Shown here: piece after piece, positions 15,013 through 22,877 of the stretch
Position numbering within the stretch: the first letter of the stretch is position 1
Layout of the letters: each line of letters starts with the position of its first letter
Assembly (NCBI GenBank): GCA_910589195.1
Contig: CAJUTC010000046.1
Location: 1-24,202 of the forward strand
Length of the DNA: 24,202 bases
Direction of reading: 5' to 3'
Source of the DNA: an uncultured Lachnospiraceae bacterium
GTDB taxonomy: Bacteria; Bacillota; Clostridia; Lachnospirales; Lachnospiraceae
Made by a program: the position numbers and the translations under genes
Notes under the pieces: model-generated
What the model was told of the DNA's origin: nothing
Database searches by the model: none
The model's input: only the letters and a program-made list of their open reading frames with translations

Positions 15013-16629
15013 TTACGTCTGGTTTAATTTTCGCCAGCATTCATAGTTCTTGGGAGCCATACCGGTTACTTTTTTAAATACCTTGCTGAAGTAATAGGCA
15101 TTTTCAAATCCAAGCTGGTCCGCAATTTCATAGATTAAATATTGTCCGGAATCGATTAATTCTTTTGCGTGTTCAATTTTTACTTCAGCTATATAATCAG
15201 AAACGGTCTGATTCATGTAACGGCTGAATGAGGAACTAAGATACCCGGGGCTTATTTTTAAATATTCCGCAATTTCAGACAAGGTTAATTTTTCACGGTA
15301 GTGCTCATGGATATATCGCTTTGCCATATAAACGAATTTATCAGAGCGTTTTTCCTTCCGATCCGTAAGCATGGCGCATATTTTTTCACAAAAGCTGTTT
15401 AGCCACAGCAAGATATCATCCAGGCTGCCAAGCTGTGATAGCTGTTCCGCAATATCGATACTGTATGGAAATACATTATCTTTACCACTTTCGTTTTGCA
15501 GCAGATCGTGAAGGTAGGAATAAATATTGATACAGGCACTGACTGCCTGGGTTTTATCCGGTTTGTATTGGGCAAACAGATCGGAAAGCTCATAAAAGAT
15601 TTCCTTTAAATCCTGGCTTTCATTTTCCAGAACAGCGGCTGACATGGATTTTTTCAGAAAATTAATATTAAATTCTCTTTGCGCTGGCTGTTTGATCCGG
15701 GAGTACTGACTTTTATAAAAAACAATCCGCAGGGATGAATCATAATAGCAATGTTCAAGGGCAGACTGGGCTTCCAAGTAAGCGTCGGAAAGCTTTAGGG
15801 GGTTATTCCGCTTTTGGCTGATGCCAAATAGGGCGGTCAGGGCAAAATATGTGCCGATGGCAGCATTAACTTTGGCGCAAAATTCAGAAAGGGATTTTTC
15901 ACTGTCACTTTCCGGCTTGGGAGAAACTACAAGGAGCATGGTATCTTTTTGAGGAGCCAGTATGGTGTGGCTGGAAAAATAGCGTGCCCCGATTCCGGAA
16001 ATTACATCCAAAAGCTGATTGGAAATAAAAGAAAAGTCATAAGCTTCTGCCTGGCCAAAAAGGATTTGTTCCGGTTTCATCTGAAACAAGATCAGGTACA
16101 TGCTTTCATATCTGGCGTCAATCTCAGGATTAGAAGGAAGCTCTGGATCCGACGGATGAAAGATCAACTGGGAAAAGTAATTGCGTTCCAACTGTTTTTG
16201 ATTGTCCTTTAAAAGAAGGGTATACAGCTCTTTGTTATGGTGGCTTTCCATGCGGGAACAGTGCTCCTTGGCACGCTCTAATGCCTGGATCAAGGTCTGT
16301 GGCTGGAGATCCAGCTTTACAAGATAATCAACAGCGCCTAAATGTACGGCTTGTTTTGCAAGCTGGAAGTCCTCCATGTTGGTTAGGAAAATAAAAGCGA
16401 ATTCACAGTTTTTTTCTTTGCAGGCCTCAATTAGTTCCAGACCATTCATTACTGGCATACGGATATCCGTAATTACAATATCTGGCCGCGCTTCTAAGAT
16501 CAGGTCAATGGCGGCATGGCCGTTGGTGGCTTTCCCAACAATACAGCAGTCATGTTCTTCCCAGCAGATCAGGGACGCAATCCCGGCCAGGATAAGTGGT
16601 TCATCATCAATCAGAATGATTCGGTACAT
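15013..16629 (-). CDS. YesN-type response regulator (receiver plus AraC-type DNA-binding domain)
   Basis: This 538-residue regulator starts at ATG 16629, supported by AAGGAG seven bases upstream; an earlier in-frame ATG at 16647 lies deeper in the kinase gene. The receiver domain fills residues 1-120: IILIDDEP with acidic Asp8/Asp9, the phospho-acceptor Asp55 in IVITDIRMP, and the conserved lysine in AVDYLVKLD. A long middle region, typical of YesN proteins, links to the C-terminal AraC helix-turn-helix pair (YIHEHYREKLTLSEIAEYLK, then YYFSKVFKKVTGMAPKNY). It overlaps the kinase gene by 23 bases and is surely its partner. It is expected to activate transporter promoters, and the repeated blocks at 5653 and 18516 are its best candidate targets. 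Confidence 0.94.
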   Translation of the reverse strand: MYRIILIDDEPLILAGIASLICWEEHDCCIVGKATNGHAAIDLILEARPDIVITDIRMPVMNGLELIEACKEKNCEFAFIFLTNMEDFQLAKQAVHLGAVDYLVKLDLQPQTLIQALERAKEHCSRMESHHNKELYTLLLKDNQKQLERNYFSQLIFHPSDPELPSNPEIDARYESMYLILFQMKPEQILFGQAEAYDFSFISNQLLDVISGIGARYFSSHTILAPQKDTMLLVVSPKPESDSEKSLSEFCAKVNAAIGTYFALTALFGISQKRNNPLKLSDAYLEAQSALEHCYYDSSLRIVFYKSQYSRIKQPAQREFNINFLKKSMSAAVLENESQDLKEIFYELSDLFAQYKPDKTQAVSACINIYSYLHDLLQNESGKDNVFPYSIDIAEQLSQLGSLDDILLWLNSFCEKICAMLTDRKEKRSDKFVYMAKRYIHEHYREKLTLSEIAEYLKISPGYLSSSFSRYMNQTVSDYIAEVKIEHAKELIDSGQYLIYEIADQLGFENAYYFSKVFKKVTGMAPKNYECWRKLNQT

Positions 16630-18433
16630 AAGAAACTCCTTCATCACAGTCTTTCAATTCTAACGGAAGCGATACGGTAACACAGGTATAAACTCCCAGT
16701 TCGCTGTCAATCGTAAGGCCATATTCCTGGCCGTATACCAGCTTAATTCTTCGGTCAACATTGGGCAAACCAATCCCGCTCATATAATGCTTCGTTACCC
16801 GGGAAGTGTCGGTTAGCATCCGGGCAATATTTTCATCCGATATGCCGATGCCATTGTCCCGAATACTGATATACAGCACCTGCTCCCTGGAGAAAATATG
16901 GATTTGGATTAATCCCGGTTTTCCGCTTGGCTCGATGCCGGAAAAGATACTGTTTTCCACCAGGGGCTGTAATGTTAGCTTAATGATATATGCGTCATAT
17001 AGCATCGGGTCGTCAACCGTAATCGCAACGTCAAAAAGTTCCATATAGCGGATTTTTTCAATGGTAATATAATTGTCAAGAAAGTCCAGTTCCTGGCGGA
17101 TCGTTACTTTTTCATGAAAGCCTTTCGCCATGTTTTTCAGCAAAGAGGAGAGGGCAGAAACAGCCCGCACAATTCCGGCGTTATGCTGCATGGTTGCAAT
17201 CCATTTGATGGAATCTAAAGTATTGTAAAGAAAATGGGGGTTGATTTGGGCCTGCAACATTTTGATTTCCAGGCTCATCTTTTCTTGCTCATCACGAATG
17301 CGGTTTTCCATTAATACGGAAACGTGGGCAGACATTTCATTGATCTGCCGTCCGATAATTCCCAGCTCATCGTTGGATTCAATGTGAGGGTTCCTGCTAA
17401 AATCTCCAGATGATATGACCTCCATATGATCAATCAGACGCATAATAGGCCGGGTCAGATACCGGGTAAATAAAAGGGACAGGGAAAAACCAATGGCAAC
17501 GCAAGAAAGGAAAACCAGCCCCACGGTGGCGCGTATCGCGTTAAGGTTGGGGGAAATTTGGTTCAGCGGAAGGACTTCGCAAAGAATCAAACCGCTGACC
17601 GGGAGGCGCTCCCATGTAAGGATACAATCCATATCGGAAAGATTTACCCGTAAGCTCCCGATCGGATCAGAAGGGGACTGCAGAATCGCTTTCATATCCT
17701 CCAGGGTAAAGGAATCCATATTGATACTGCTGATGGGTGAATAGTCGCTGGTCATGATCATGATGGACTTGTCCTGAGGCAAAAGCTCCAGCGTATTCTG
17801 AAACAGCTTAGGAGATAAGGTAAGGCAGACCCAAGCATCCTGAGGAGATTCCTTTTTGGAATATTGAAGGGGACGGATCAGAGGAAGAAGCTGGGGGATG
17901 GTTTTCGCGTTCAGGGGAAACGGGTTATCGATCAGGGTCAAGGTATATTCCCTCATATTTTTACTGAGCAGTTCATGAAACCAGGGGGCGGACATAATGC
18001 AGTCGGCATCATTCCAGCTTCCGTGAGAGGTTCCGGCCTGGATAAAAAGAGAATCCTTTTCGTATACCATAATCTTATGGATGTATTCATTGTATCCCGA
18101 GATGGCGCAAAGATCCTTTAATACGTCAGCGGCATAAATTCCAAATTCCTCGTTGGATCGGTTATTGCGCCCGGTAAGGATGGAGGTAAGGAATAAAGAC
18201 TTCCGCCCGGCACAGTTTTGGACAATATTGATTAGCTCGTCACAGGCTATGTCAAGCCTGGAGGAAAGCAAATGCAGCCGGTTGGCAGAGCTGGCTGTTT
18301 CACTGGCAACCGCATCCCTTTTATAGAAGGAATAGGTGTAGATACTGATTATGCAGGAAATACAAATGATCACCACAAGATTGTACAGGATCATGCGCTT
18401 CCGGAAGGTTATGGGGATTTTATTTATATTCAT
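16607..18433 (-). CDS. YesM-type sensor histidine kinase
   Basis: This 608-residue membrane kinase starts at ATG 18433 with GGAAAGGG upstream; an in-frame TTG at 18454 lacks a site. A first membrane helix at about 13-35 and a second at about 300-322 enclose an extracellular sensor domain of roughly 265 residues. A HAMP linker follows (TRPIMRLIDHMEVISSGDF). The His_kinase motif QINPHFLYNTLDSIKWIA carries the phosphorylated histidine (about residue 400). The ATP-binding region includes TLQPLVENSIFSG and IRDNGIGISDENI. Such kinases sense sugars or loaded binding proteins outside the cell and pass phosphate to YesN regulators. The gene is first in the two-gene minus-strand operon and diverges from the TauE/SafE exporter. 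The ligand is probably linked to the glycan imported by the neighbouring operon. Confidence 0.94.
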   Translation of the reverse strand: MNINKIPITFRKRMILYNLVVIICISCIISIYTYSFYKRDAVASETASSANRLHLLSSRLDIACDELINIVQNCAGRKSLFLTSILTGRNNRSNEEFGIYAADVLKDLCAISGYNEYIHKIMVYEKDSLFIQAGTSHGSWNDADCIMSAPWFHELLSKNMREYTLTLIDNPFPLNAKTIPQLLPLIRPLQYSKKESPQDAWVCLTLSPKLFQNTLELLPQDKSIMIMTSDYSPISSINMDSFTLEDMKAILQSPSDPIGSLRVNLSDMDCILTWERLPVSGLILCEVLPLNQISPNLNAIRATVGLVFLSCVAIGFSLSLLFTRYLTRPIMRLIDHMEVISSGDFSRNPHIESNDELGIIGRQINEMSAHVSVLMENRIRDEQEKMSLEIKMLQAQINPHFLYNTLDSIKWIATMQHNAGIVRAVSALSSLLKNMAKGFHEKVTIRQELDFLDNYITIEKIRYMELFDVAITVDDPMLYDAYIIKLTLQPLVENSIFSGIEPSGKPGLIQIHIFSREQVLYISIRDNGIGISDENIARMLTDTSRVTKHYMSGIGLPNVDRRIKLVYGQEYGLTIDSELGVYTCVTVSLPLELKDCDEGVSYVPNHSD

Positions 18434-18465
18434 TAGATGCACCCTTTCCAGCAATTCTTAAAGTT

Positions 18466-18494
18466 ATTATACAAAAAAATTACGGGATTTACAA
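18466..18494 (-). promoter_or_regulatory. Sigma-A promoter for the two-component operon
   Basis: On the minus strand TTGTAA (18494-18489) and a perfect TATAAT (18471-18466) are separated by 17 bases. Transcription would begin near 18459, about 26 bases before the start codon. This looks like a constitutive promoter. It lies beside the repeated block that starts at 18516, so autoregulation is possible. Confidence 0.7.
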
Positions 18495-18515
18495 TAAATA
18501 CTATGCAAGATATAC

Positions 18516-18635
18516 AAAAAGTAACAGAATATGAAAAAAGTATATGTTTTTTCGGCAACAGGAAGGGAATTTAAAAATAAGAAATCATAATCTTAAGATT
18601 ATGGATTCAGCAGGAACCCGGTTTTTGCTAAACTG
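18516..18635 (+). promoter_or_regulatory. Regulatory block and promoter of the exporter gene (copy B)
   Basis: This is the second copy of the block at 5653-5773. AAAAAGTAACAGAATAT (18516-18532), one variable base and AAAAAAGTATATGTTT (18534-18549) match copy A in 33 of 34 bases, with AAAAAGTA repeated at a 19-base period. GATTCAG (18604-18610) and GGTTTTTGCTAAACTG (18620-18635) match the promoter end of copy A, and the distance from GATTCAG to TAAACT is 25 bases in both. The total length differs by one base. The likely -10 box is TAAACT (18629-18634), with a poor -35 box, as expected for activated promoters. The exporter start codon is 43 bases downstream. Confidence 0.65.
18586..18603. repeat. 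18-bp perfect palindrome CATAATCTTAAGATTATG
   Basis: This perfect palindrome sits inside copy B, directly before the presumed -35 region. The same position in copy A (5721-5745) keeps only the outer AATC/GATT parts of the symmetry. It may be a binding site for a dimeric regulator that affects mainly the exporter promoter. Confidence 0.5.
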
Positions 18636-18678
18636 AACCCAACAGAGAAATGCTGGTTATGAAAATAGGTGAAGGAAA

Positions 18679-19473
18679 ATGAATCAATATTTGTATACGA
18701 TTTTTGCGATGGTAAGTTTTCTGGCTTCTGTGGTAGGCGCCGTGTGCGGAATCGGCGGCGGGGTTCTGATCAAACCGGTTCTGGACGCGTTTGGGGTCTT
18801 AAACGTGGCGGCTGTCAGCTTTCTGTCCGGCTGTACCGTACTTTCCATGTCCTGCTATTCAGTGGCAAAAGCCAGGATAAGCGGTTCCTGCCTTGTGGAT
18901 ATAAAAACAGGGACGCCCCTGGCCATCGGAGCCGCAGTAGGCGGCATTGTGGGTAAAATCATGTTCCAATATAGTTCCCGGCTGGTGGAAAATAAGGATC
19001 AGGTAGGAGCCATACAGGCACTATGCCTTCTTATCATTACGTTTGGAACCTTTCTTTATACGCTGAGGAAAGATCGGATCAAAACCCACCGTATCTCCAA
19101 TCAGCCGGCCTGCATGGCAATTGGACTTGCTTTAGGGATTGTTTCTTCATTTTTAGGTATTGGTGGCGGCCCGATTAACCTGGTAGTGCTGTATTTCTTT
19201 TTTTCCATGGATACAAAAACAGCGGCTCAGAATTCACTGTACATTATATTGTTCTCCCAGGCTGCCAGCCTGATTAATACCCTGATCTCAAAAAACGTGC
19301 CAGAGTTTGGGATTGGCCTGCTGGCTGTTATGGTTTCTGGCGGGATTCTGGGAGGGTTTGCCGGAAGGATGGTAAACAAACGCATGGACGCCGAAATGGT
19401 TGGCAAGTTGTTTATGGGTCTTATGATTCTGATTATGCTGATCTGTGTCTATAATATGATCCGGCTTATGTGA
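18679..19473 (+). CDS. TauE/SafE-family anion exporter (sulfite/sulfonate permease family)
   Basis: This 264-residue membrane protein shows the internal duplication of the family. The first half carries AVCGIGGGVLIKPVL (21-35) and the second SSFLGIGGGPINLVVLYFFF (156-175), the paired glycine-rich motifs that line the transport path. There are about eight hydrophobic segments, and the length is normal. ATG 18679 follows GGTGAAGGAA. Family members export sulfite, sulfonates, sulfoacetate or related anions. The gene stands alone, divergent from the histidine kinase, and its promoter region is a near copy of that of the glycan operon, which contains a cytoplasmic sulfatase. I infer that it exports sulfate or sulfite set free inside the cell. 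Its 3' end overlaps the convergent PII-like gene by 8 bases. Confidence 0.88.
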   Translation: MNQYLYTIFAMVSFLASVVGAVCGIGGGVLIKPVLDAFGVLNVAAVSFLSGCTVLSMSCYSVAKARISGSCLVDIKTGTPLAIGAAVGGIVGKIMFQYSSRLVENKDQVGAIQALCLLIITFGTFLYTLRKDRIKTHRISNQPACMAIGLALGIVSSFLGIGGGPINLVVLYFFFSMDTKTAAQNSLYIILFSQAASLINTLISKNVPEFGIGLLAVMVSGGILGGFAGRMVNKRMDAEMVGKLFMGLMILIMLICVYNMIRLM

Positions 19474-20161
19474 GAAATTCATCCCCATCTTCAATCAGAC
19501 GCATTCCGGCAGTTTCCGTAACCGGAAGCGAGAAGACGATAGATCGCGCGTCGCTGCTGGTTCCAGCCTTATCCATAATGGCTTTCATAATTTTATTCTT
19601 GTTTTCCCGGCGGGTTACCATAAAAATCATTTCCTTTTCGACGGCGATGGAAACTCCTAAAAATTTTTGCGCTTCCTCTGTTCCTGTCCCTTTTGCGTGG
19701 ATAACGGTACCCCCGGCGGCATTGGCATCTCTTGCTGCGTCCATAATCATATCGGTATAGCCCTGGTTGGCGATTACCACCAGAAGTTCATATTTCGTGT
19801 CTTTCAATGTGCTTTCTTCTCCTTTTTTAAACTCACGGCCTTCTGTCAGAAACAGGAGCTGCTTTTTTCCGCCAATACTGCTTAAGGGGATGATAAAAGC
19901 GATCCCGCTGCCAGGGATATCGATTTTGATCTGTTTTTCAAGGCCGCGTTTGATGGTTGGCCATTCGGCGTCTGTGACAAAGGAAAACATCAACGCTTTT
20001 TCAGCGGCTTCCAGGCCAAATGAATCCAGGATTTCGGAAGCGGCTGTGCCTTTTCCGAAAGTAATCAATGCTACCGTAACCCCGTATTCTTTATAAAAAG
20101 CTAAAAAACGCCGGGTTTGGTTCCGATCGCTGATGGTGGCCATCATGTATAATTCGCTCAT
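19466..20161 (-). CDS. Tandem PII-like signalling protein paired with DUF1538 transporter
   Basis: This 231-residue soluble protein appears to contain two PII-like ferredoxin-fold modules. The first (about 3-95) ends in GSGIAFIIPLSSIGG. The second (about 124-215) has YELLVVIANQGYTDMIMDAAR, AGGTVIHAKGTG and VEKEMIFMVTRRENKNKIMKAI, matching the P-II nitrogen-regulator pattern, then SIVFSLPV. The T-loop tyrosine region of classical GlnB is not recognisable, so uridylylation control is unlikely. ATG 20161 follows GAGAGG. It lies 14 bases after the DUF1538 gene on the same strand, the arrangement of a PII protein controlling a membrane transporter, as GlnK does with AmtB. The ligand (ATP, ADP, cyclic nucleotide or other) is unknown. 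Confidence 0.8.
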   Translation of the reverse strand: MSELYMMATISDRNQTRRFLAFYKEYGVTVALITFGKGTAASEILDSFGLEAAEKALMFSFVTDAEWPTIKRGLEKQIKIDIPGSGIAFIIPLSSIGGKKQLLFLTEGREFKKGEESTLKDTKYELLVVIANQGYTDMIMDAARDANAAGGTVIHAKGTGTEEAQKFLGVSIAVEKEMIFMVTRRENKNKIMKAIMDKAGTSSDARSIVFSLPVTETAGMRLIEDGDEFLT

Positions 20162-20175
20162 AAAAACCTCTCATT

Positions 20176-21711
20176 CTACAATTCGATAATCGCGTCTTCT
20201 TCCAGACGATCTAAGGATATGGCAGGGGTTTCCCGGGCAATCCATGCTTGCTTGCGGCTTCCGGCGATTTTGGACGCCAGGCCCATTACCTGGATGGTAA
20301 TTAAAGGTGTCATGGCTACCATGGCTACCACGCCGAAAGCGTCTGTGACAATATTGCCGCCGATCGACGTGCAGGCGCCCTGTGCCAGAGGAAGAAGAAA
20401 AGCGGCGGTCATAGGCCCGGAGGCCACGCCGCCGGAGTCAAAGGCGATTGCCGTATAAAGGCGGGGGACAAAAAAAGAAATGCCTAAGGCGACGCCATAG
20501 CCGGGAAGCATGAAATAGAGGATGGAAATCCCGGTCAGTACTCGGATCATGGCCAATCCCAGGGAAATGGATACGCCGATGGAAAGACCCATGCCCATGG
20601 CTTTTGCGGAGATTGCCCCGTCTGTGATTTCTTCTACCTGCTTATTTAGCACGTATACGGCAGGCTCTGCTTTTACGATGAAAAAGCCAATCAGCATGGC
20701 GATGGGGATGATGATTTCCGGGTGTTTCTGCCGGGCCAGCACCTGGCCCAGATAGTTCCCTGCCGGCATAAAGCCTACGTTGGCTCCTGTTAAAAACAGG
20801 ACAAGGCCTACATAGGTATATGTAAGGCCAATTAAAATTTTTGCCATGGTACGTTTGGAAAGCCGCAGCATAAAAATCTGGAAGCTCATAAAAAATAGGA
20901 AAATGGGAAGAAGAGAAATGGAAATTTCCTTCATGTATGTAGGGACTTCTGATGAAAAAAGCTCCCAGAGCTGTCTGGAGTTATCTGCTTCCAACATGGC
21001 TGCCTCAGGCGCGGCGCTTCCTTGTGGGTTGTAAATCATGCTGAGAATCATAACTGCCAGAATCGGCCCTACGGAGCAGAGGGCAATCAGGCCGAAACTG
21101 TCGTCGGCAGCGTGCCGGTCGCTTCGGATAGAGGAAATGCCCACACCTAAAGCCATAATAAAGGGAACGGTCATGGGCCCGGTGGTTACGCCGCCAGAGT
21201 CAAAAGCAATGCTGAGGAAGTCTGCTGGCACGGAAAGTGTCAGTACAAACACTGCCAGATAAAACAGGATCAGCAGGGGCGGGAGAGCAATGCCAAACAG
21301 CATACGAAGAAGGGCTAAAACTAAAAAAGCGCCTACTCCTACTGCTACGGATAAAATGAAAACCATATTAGGGACTGCCGGTACTTGCCCTGCCAAAACT
21401 TGAAGATCTGGTTCGGATATTGTTACAATAAAGCCCAGCAAAAATGATACCAGGATAATGAGCCATAGATTGCGGCTTTTGGTCAGGCAAGATCCCACCC
21501 GCTCGCCCATGGGTGTCATAGACATTTCAGCGCCCAGAGTAAAAAACATCATGCCCACTAAGATAAATACCGCCCCCATTAAAAAGCAAAGCAGAATACT
21601 GGGGGAGATGGGGGCAATGGTAAAGCATAATACAAGAACGATGCAGATAATCGGAAGAACCGCCTGCATGGCTTCCTGCCATTTTTCTTTTAATTTTTTC
21701 TTATTTCCCAA
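20176..21711 (-). CDS. DUF1538 integral membrane protein, internally duplicated
   Basis: This 511-residue protein has roughly twelve hydrophobic segments in two homologous halves. AFDSGGVTTGPMT at 169-181 recurs as AFDSGGVASGPMT at 423-435. GFIVTISEPDLQVLAGQV near 93 matches GFFIVKAEPAVYVLNKQV near 342, LGAEMSMTPMGERVG near 59 matches TGANVGFMPAGNYLG near 308, and DSFGLIALCSVGP near 204 matches DAFGVVAMVAMTP near 457. Such inverted or direct repeats are typical of secondary transporters, though no substrate is established for DUF1538. The start is TTG 21711 with GGTGA upstream and a sigma-A promoter at 21766-21794. It forms an operon with the PII-like gene, which probably gates it. The glycine-rich DSGG(V)xxGPMT motifs are the best candidates for the transport site. 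Confidence 0.85.
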   Translation of the reverse strand: MGNKKKLKEKWQEAMQAVLPIICIVLVLCFTIAPISPSILLCFLMGAVFILVGMMFFTLGAEMSMTPMGERVGSCLTKSRNLWLIILVSFLLGFIVTISEPDLQVLAGQVPAVPNMVFILSVAVGVGAFLVLALLRMLFGIALPPLLILFYLAVFVLTLSVPADFLSIAFDSGGVTTGPMTVPFIMALGVGISSIRSDRHAADDSFGLIALCSVGPILAVMILSMIYNPQGSAAPEAAMLEADNSRQLWELFSSEVPTYMKEISISLLPIFLFFMSFQIFMLRLSKRTMAKILIGLTYTYVGLVLFLTGANVGFMPAGNYLGQVLARQKHPEIIIPIAMLIGFFIVKAEPAVYVLNKQVEEITDGAISAKAMGMGLSIGVSISLGLAMIRVLTGISILYFMLPGYGVALGISFFVPRLYTAIAFDSGGVASGPMTAAFLLPLAQGACTSIGGNIVTDAFGVVAMVAMTPLITIQVMGLASKIAGSRKQAWIARETPAISLDRLEEDAIIEL

Positions 21712-21765
21712 ATTTTCACCAAAATCCTTTCCGTTACAAATGATATGTTTTTGTCTAATGAAGGT

Positions 21766-21794
21766 AGTATAATATAGTTTTTTTACGGAGGCAA
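21766..21794 (-). promoter_or_regulatory. Sigma-A promoter for the DUF1538/PII operon
   Basis: On the minus strand TTGCCT (21794-21789) and TATACT (21771-21766) are separated by exactly 17 bases. Transcription would begin near 21759, about 48 bases before the TTG start codon at 21711. Confidence 0.65.
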
Positions 21795-21844
21795 TAGAAG
21801 GATGGGAAAATTAGCAAAACTATAATACTGTGGTGCGATAATTC

Positions 21845-21873
21845 TTGTAACTGAGGGAAAATTTGTTTATAAT
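21845..21873 (+). promoter_or_regulatory. Sigma-A promoter for the secreted transglutaminase-like gene
   Basis: TTGTAA (21845-21850) and a perfect TATAAT (21868-21873) are separated by 17 bases. Transcription would start near 21880, giving a leader of about 115 bases before ATG 21997. The leader shows no clear riboswitch or terminator structure. Confidence 0.7.
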
Positions 21874-21996
21874 ATGGTTAATGTGTCTGAATATTCATTC
21901 CAATCTTCTGCACGCCTTGGATGTTCATTTCTGAATACATTGCTGAATTGATCTGGTTTCAGCACATTGAGATTAATCTAATTACAGGAGGTTACC

Positions 21997-22728
21997 ATGA
22001 TGAAAAAGAAAAATTTACGTGTCATAGGGGCTGCATTTTGCACAGCCTTTCTGCTGACAGGAATCGGAGCGTTCCCAGCCAGCGCTGCCCAGCAATTTGA
22101 TCCAGCGTATTATGCTGGTTCCTATCCGGATGTGGCGGCAGTATTGGGTACGGATCCCCAGGCGCTGCTGAACCACTACCTTACCTGCGGGATCTATGAA
22201 GGGCGGATCCCTTGTGAAGGGGCAGCGCCGGGGGAAGCCGTAGAGGGTATGGATTCTGCAGCCCTTGAAAATGTGGGAAATCCTGCTGGCCTTGTGCCCA
22301 TGAACCAGCTTGCCAATCTGTCCAGCCTTCGGAAACGGACTACAGATGAGGAACTGGCACAGGCATATAACATAGCAGTGCAGGTGGTAACGCCTTACAT
22401 AGGTCTTGACAGGGAAGAACAGCTTTTTGGGATCGCATCGGATTTGCGGACAATTTTTGATAATGGCATGTCCTATTCTATGTCCAATGCCCACTACAAT
22501 GACCCTTACGGATACTTTGTGCTGGGGACTGCTTCCTGCGCCGGATGCACCAGGGCCACAGGACTTTGCCTGAATATTCTTGGGATCCCTTACGAACATG
22601 TAAATGAAAACCAGTACTCCCATCAGTGGTGCAGGGTAAATCTAAATGGTACCTATTGGATTTGTGACGCCTTTGGCCTTTACTGTGGCCCTGAGCCTGC
22701 GCCGTATCAGCATCCGTATTTACAGTAA
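21997..22728 (+). CDS. Secreted protein with transglutaminase-like domain
   Basis: This 243-residue protein starts at ATG 21997 with CAGGAGG upstream and has a signal peptide (MMKKKNLRVIGAAF..., cleavage likely after PASA at residue 30). Residues 34-72 contain FDPAYYAGSYPDVAAVLG and HYLTCGIYEGR, a short module found in other secreted proteins. The C-terminal half (about 115-230) fits the transglutaminase-like, papain-type fold: Cys181 in TASCAGCTRATG, His209 in SHQWCRVNLNG and Asp224 in WICDAFGLY form the expected Cys-His-Asp triad. Such domains in bacteria act as cysteine proteases, peptide-modifying or wall-related enzymes. Several extra cysteines (64, 73, 184, 191, 212, 230) could form disulfides. 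The gene is monocistronic, with its own promoter and a terminator. The substrate is unknown. Confidence 0.82.
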   Translation: MMKKKNLRVIGAAFCTAFLLTGIGAFPASAAQQFDPAYYAGSYPDVAAVLGTDPQALLNHYLTCGIYEGRIPCEGAAPGEAVEGMDSAALENVGNPAGLVPMNQLANLSSLRKRTTDEELAQAYNIAVQVVTPYIGLDREEQLFGIASDLRTIFDNGMSYSMSNAHYNDPYGYFVLGTASCAGCTRATGLCLNILGIPYEHVNENQYSHQWCRVNLNGTYWICDAFGLYCGPEPAPYQHPYLQ

Positions 22729-22841
22729 ACCCTTATGCTTTGCAGGTTCTACCATGAATGAAAGTGGGTTTCCTGTAACCCTCCGGGGGATGTGCAGAAA
22801 ACGGAAATGGAAGATGCCGCTTTGCATCCTCGTTTTTGCAC

Positions 22842-22869
22842 AGCTCAGCGACAGAGCGCTGAGCTTTTT
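22842..22869 (+). terminator. Rho-independent terminator after the transglutaminase-like gene
   Basis: AGCTCAGCG (22842-22850) and CGCTGAGCT (22857-22865) form a perfect 9-base stem with a 6-base loop, followed by a run of Ts to 22869. It is 114 bases past the stop codon. The minus strand lacks a T run after the stem, so it works mainly for plus-strand transcripts. Confidence 0.85.
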
Positions 22870-22877
22870 AAGGCCCC

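Noticed and set aside
22015..22623. Minus-strand open frame of 202 codons opposite the transglutaminase-like gene
   Set aside because: The plus-strand gene has promoter, ribosome site, signal peptide, catalytic triad and terminator; the opposite frame has none of these.
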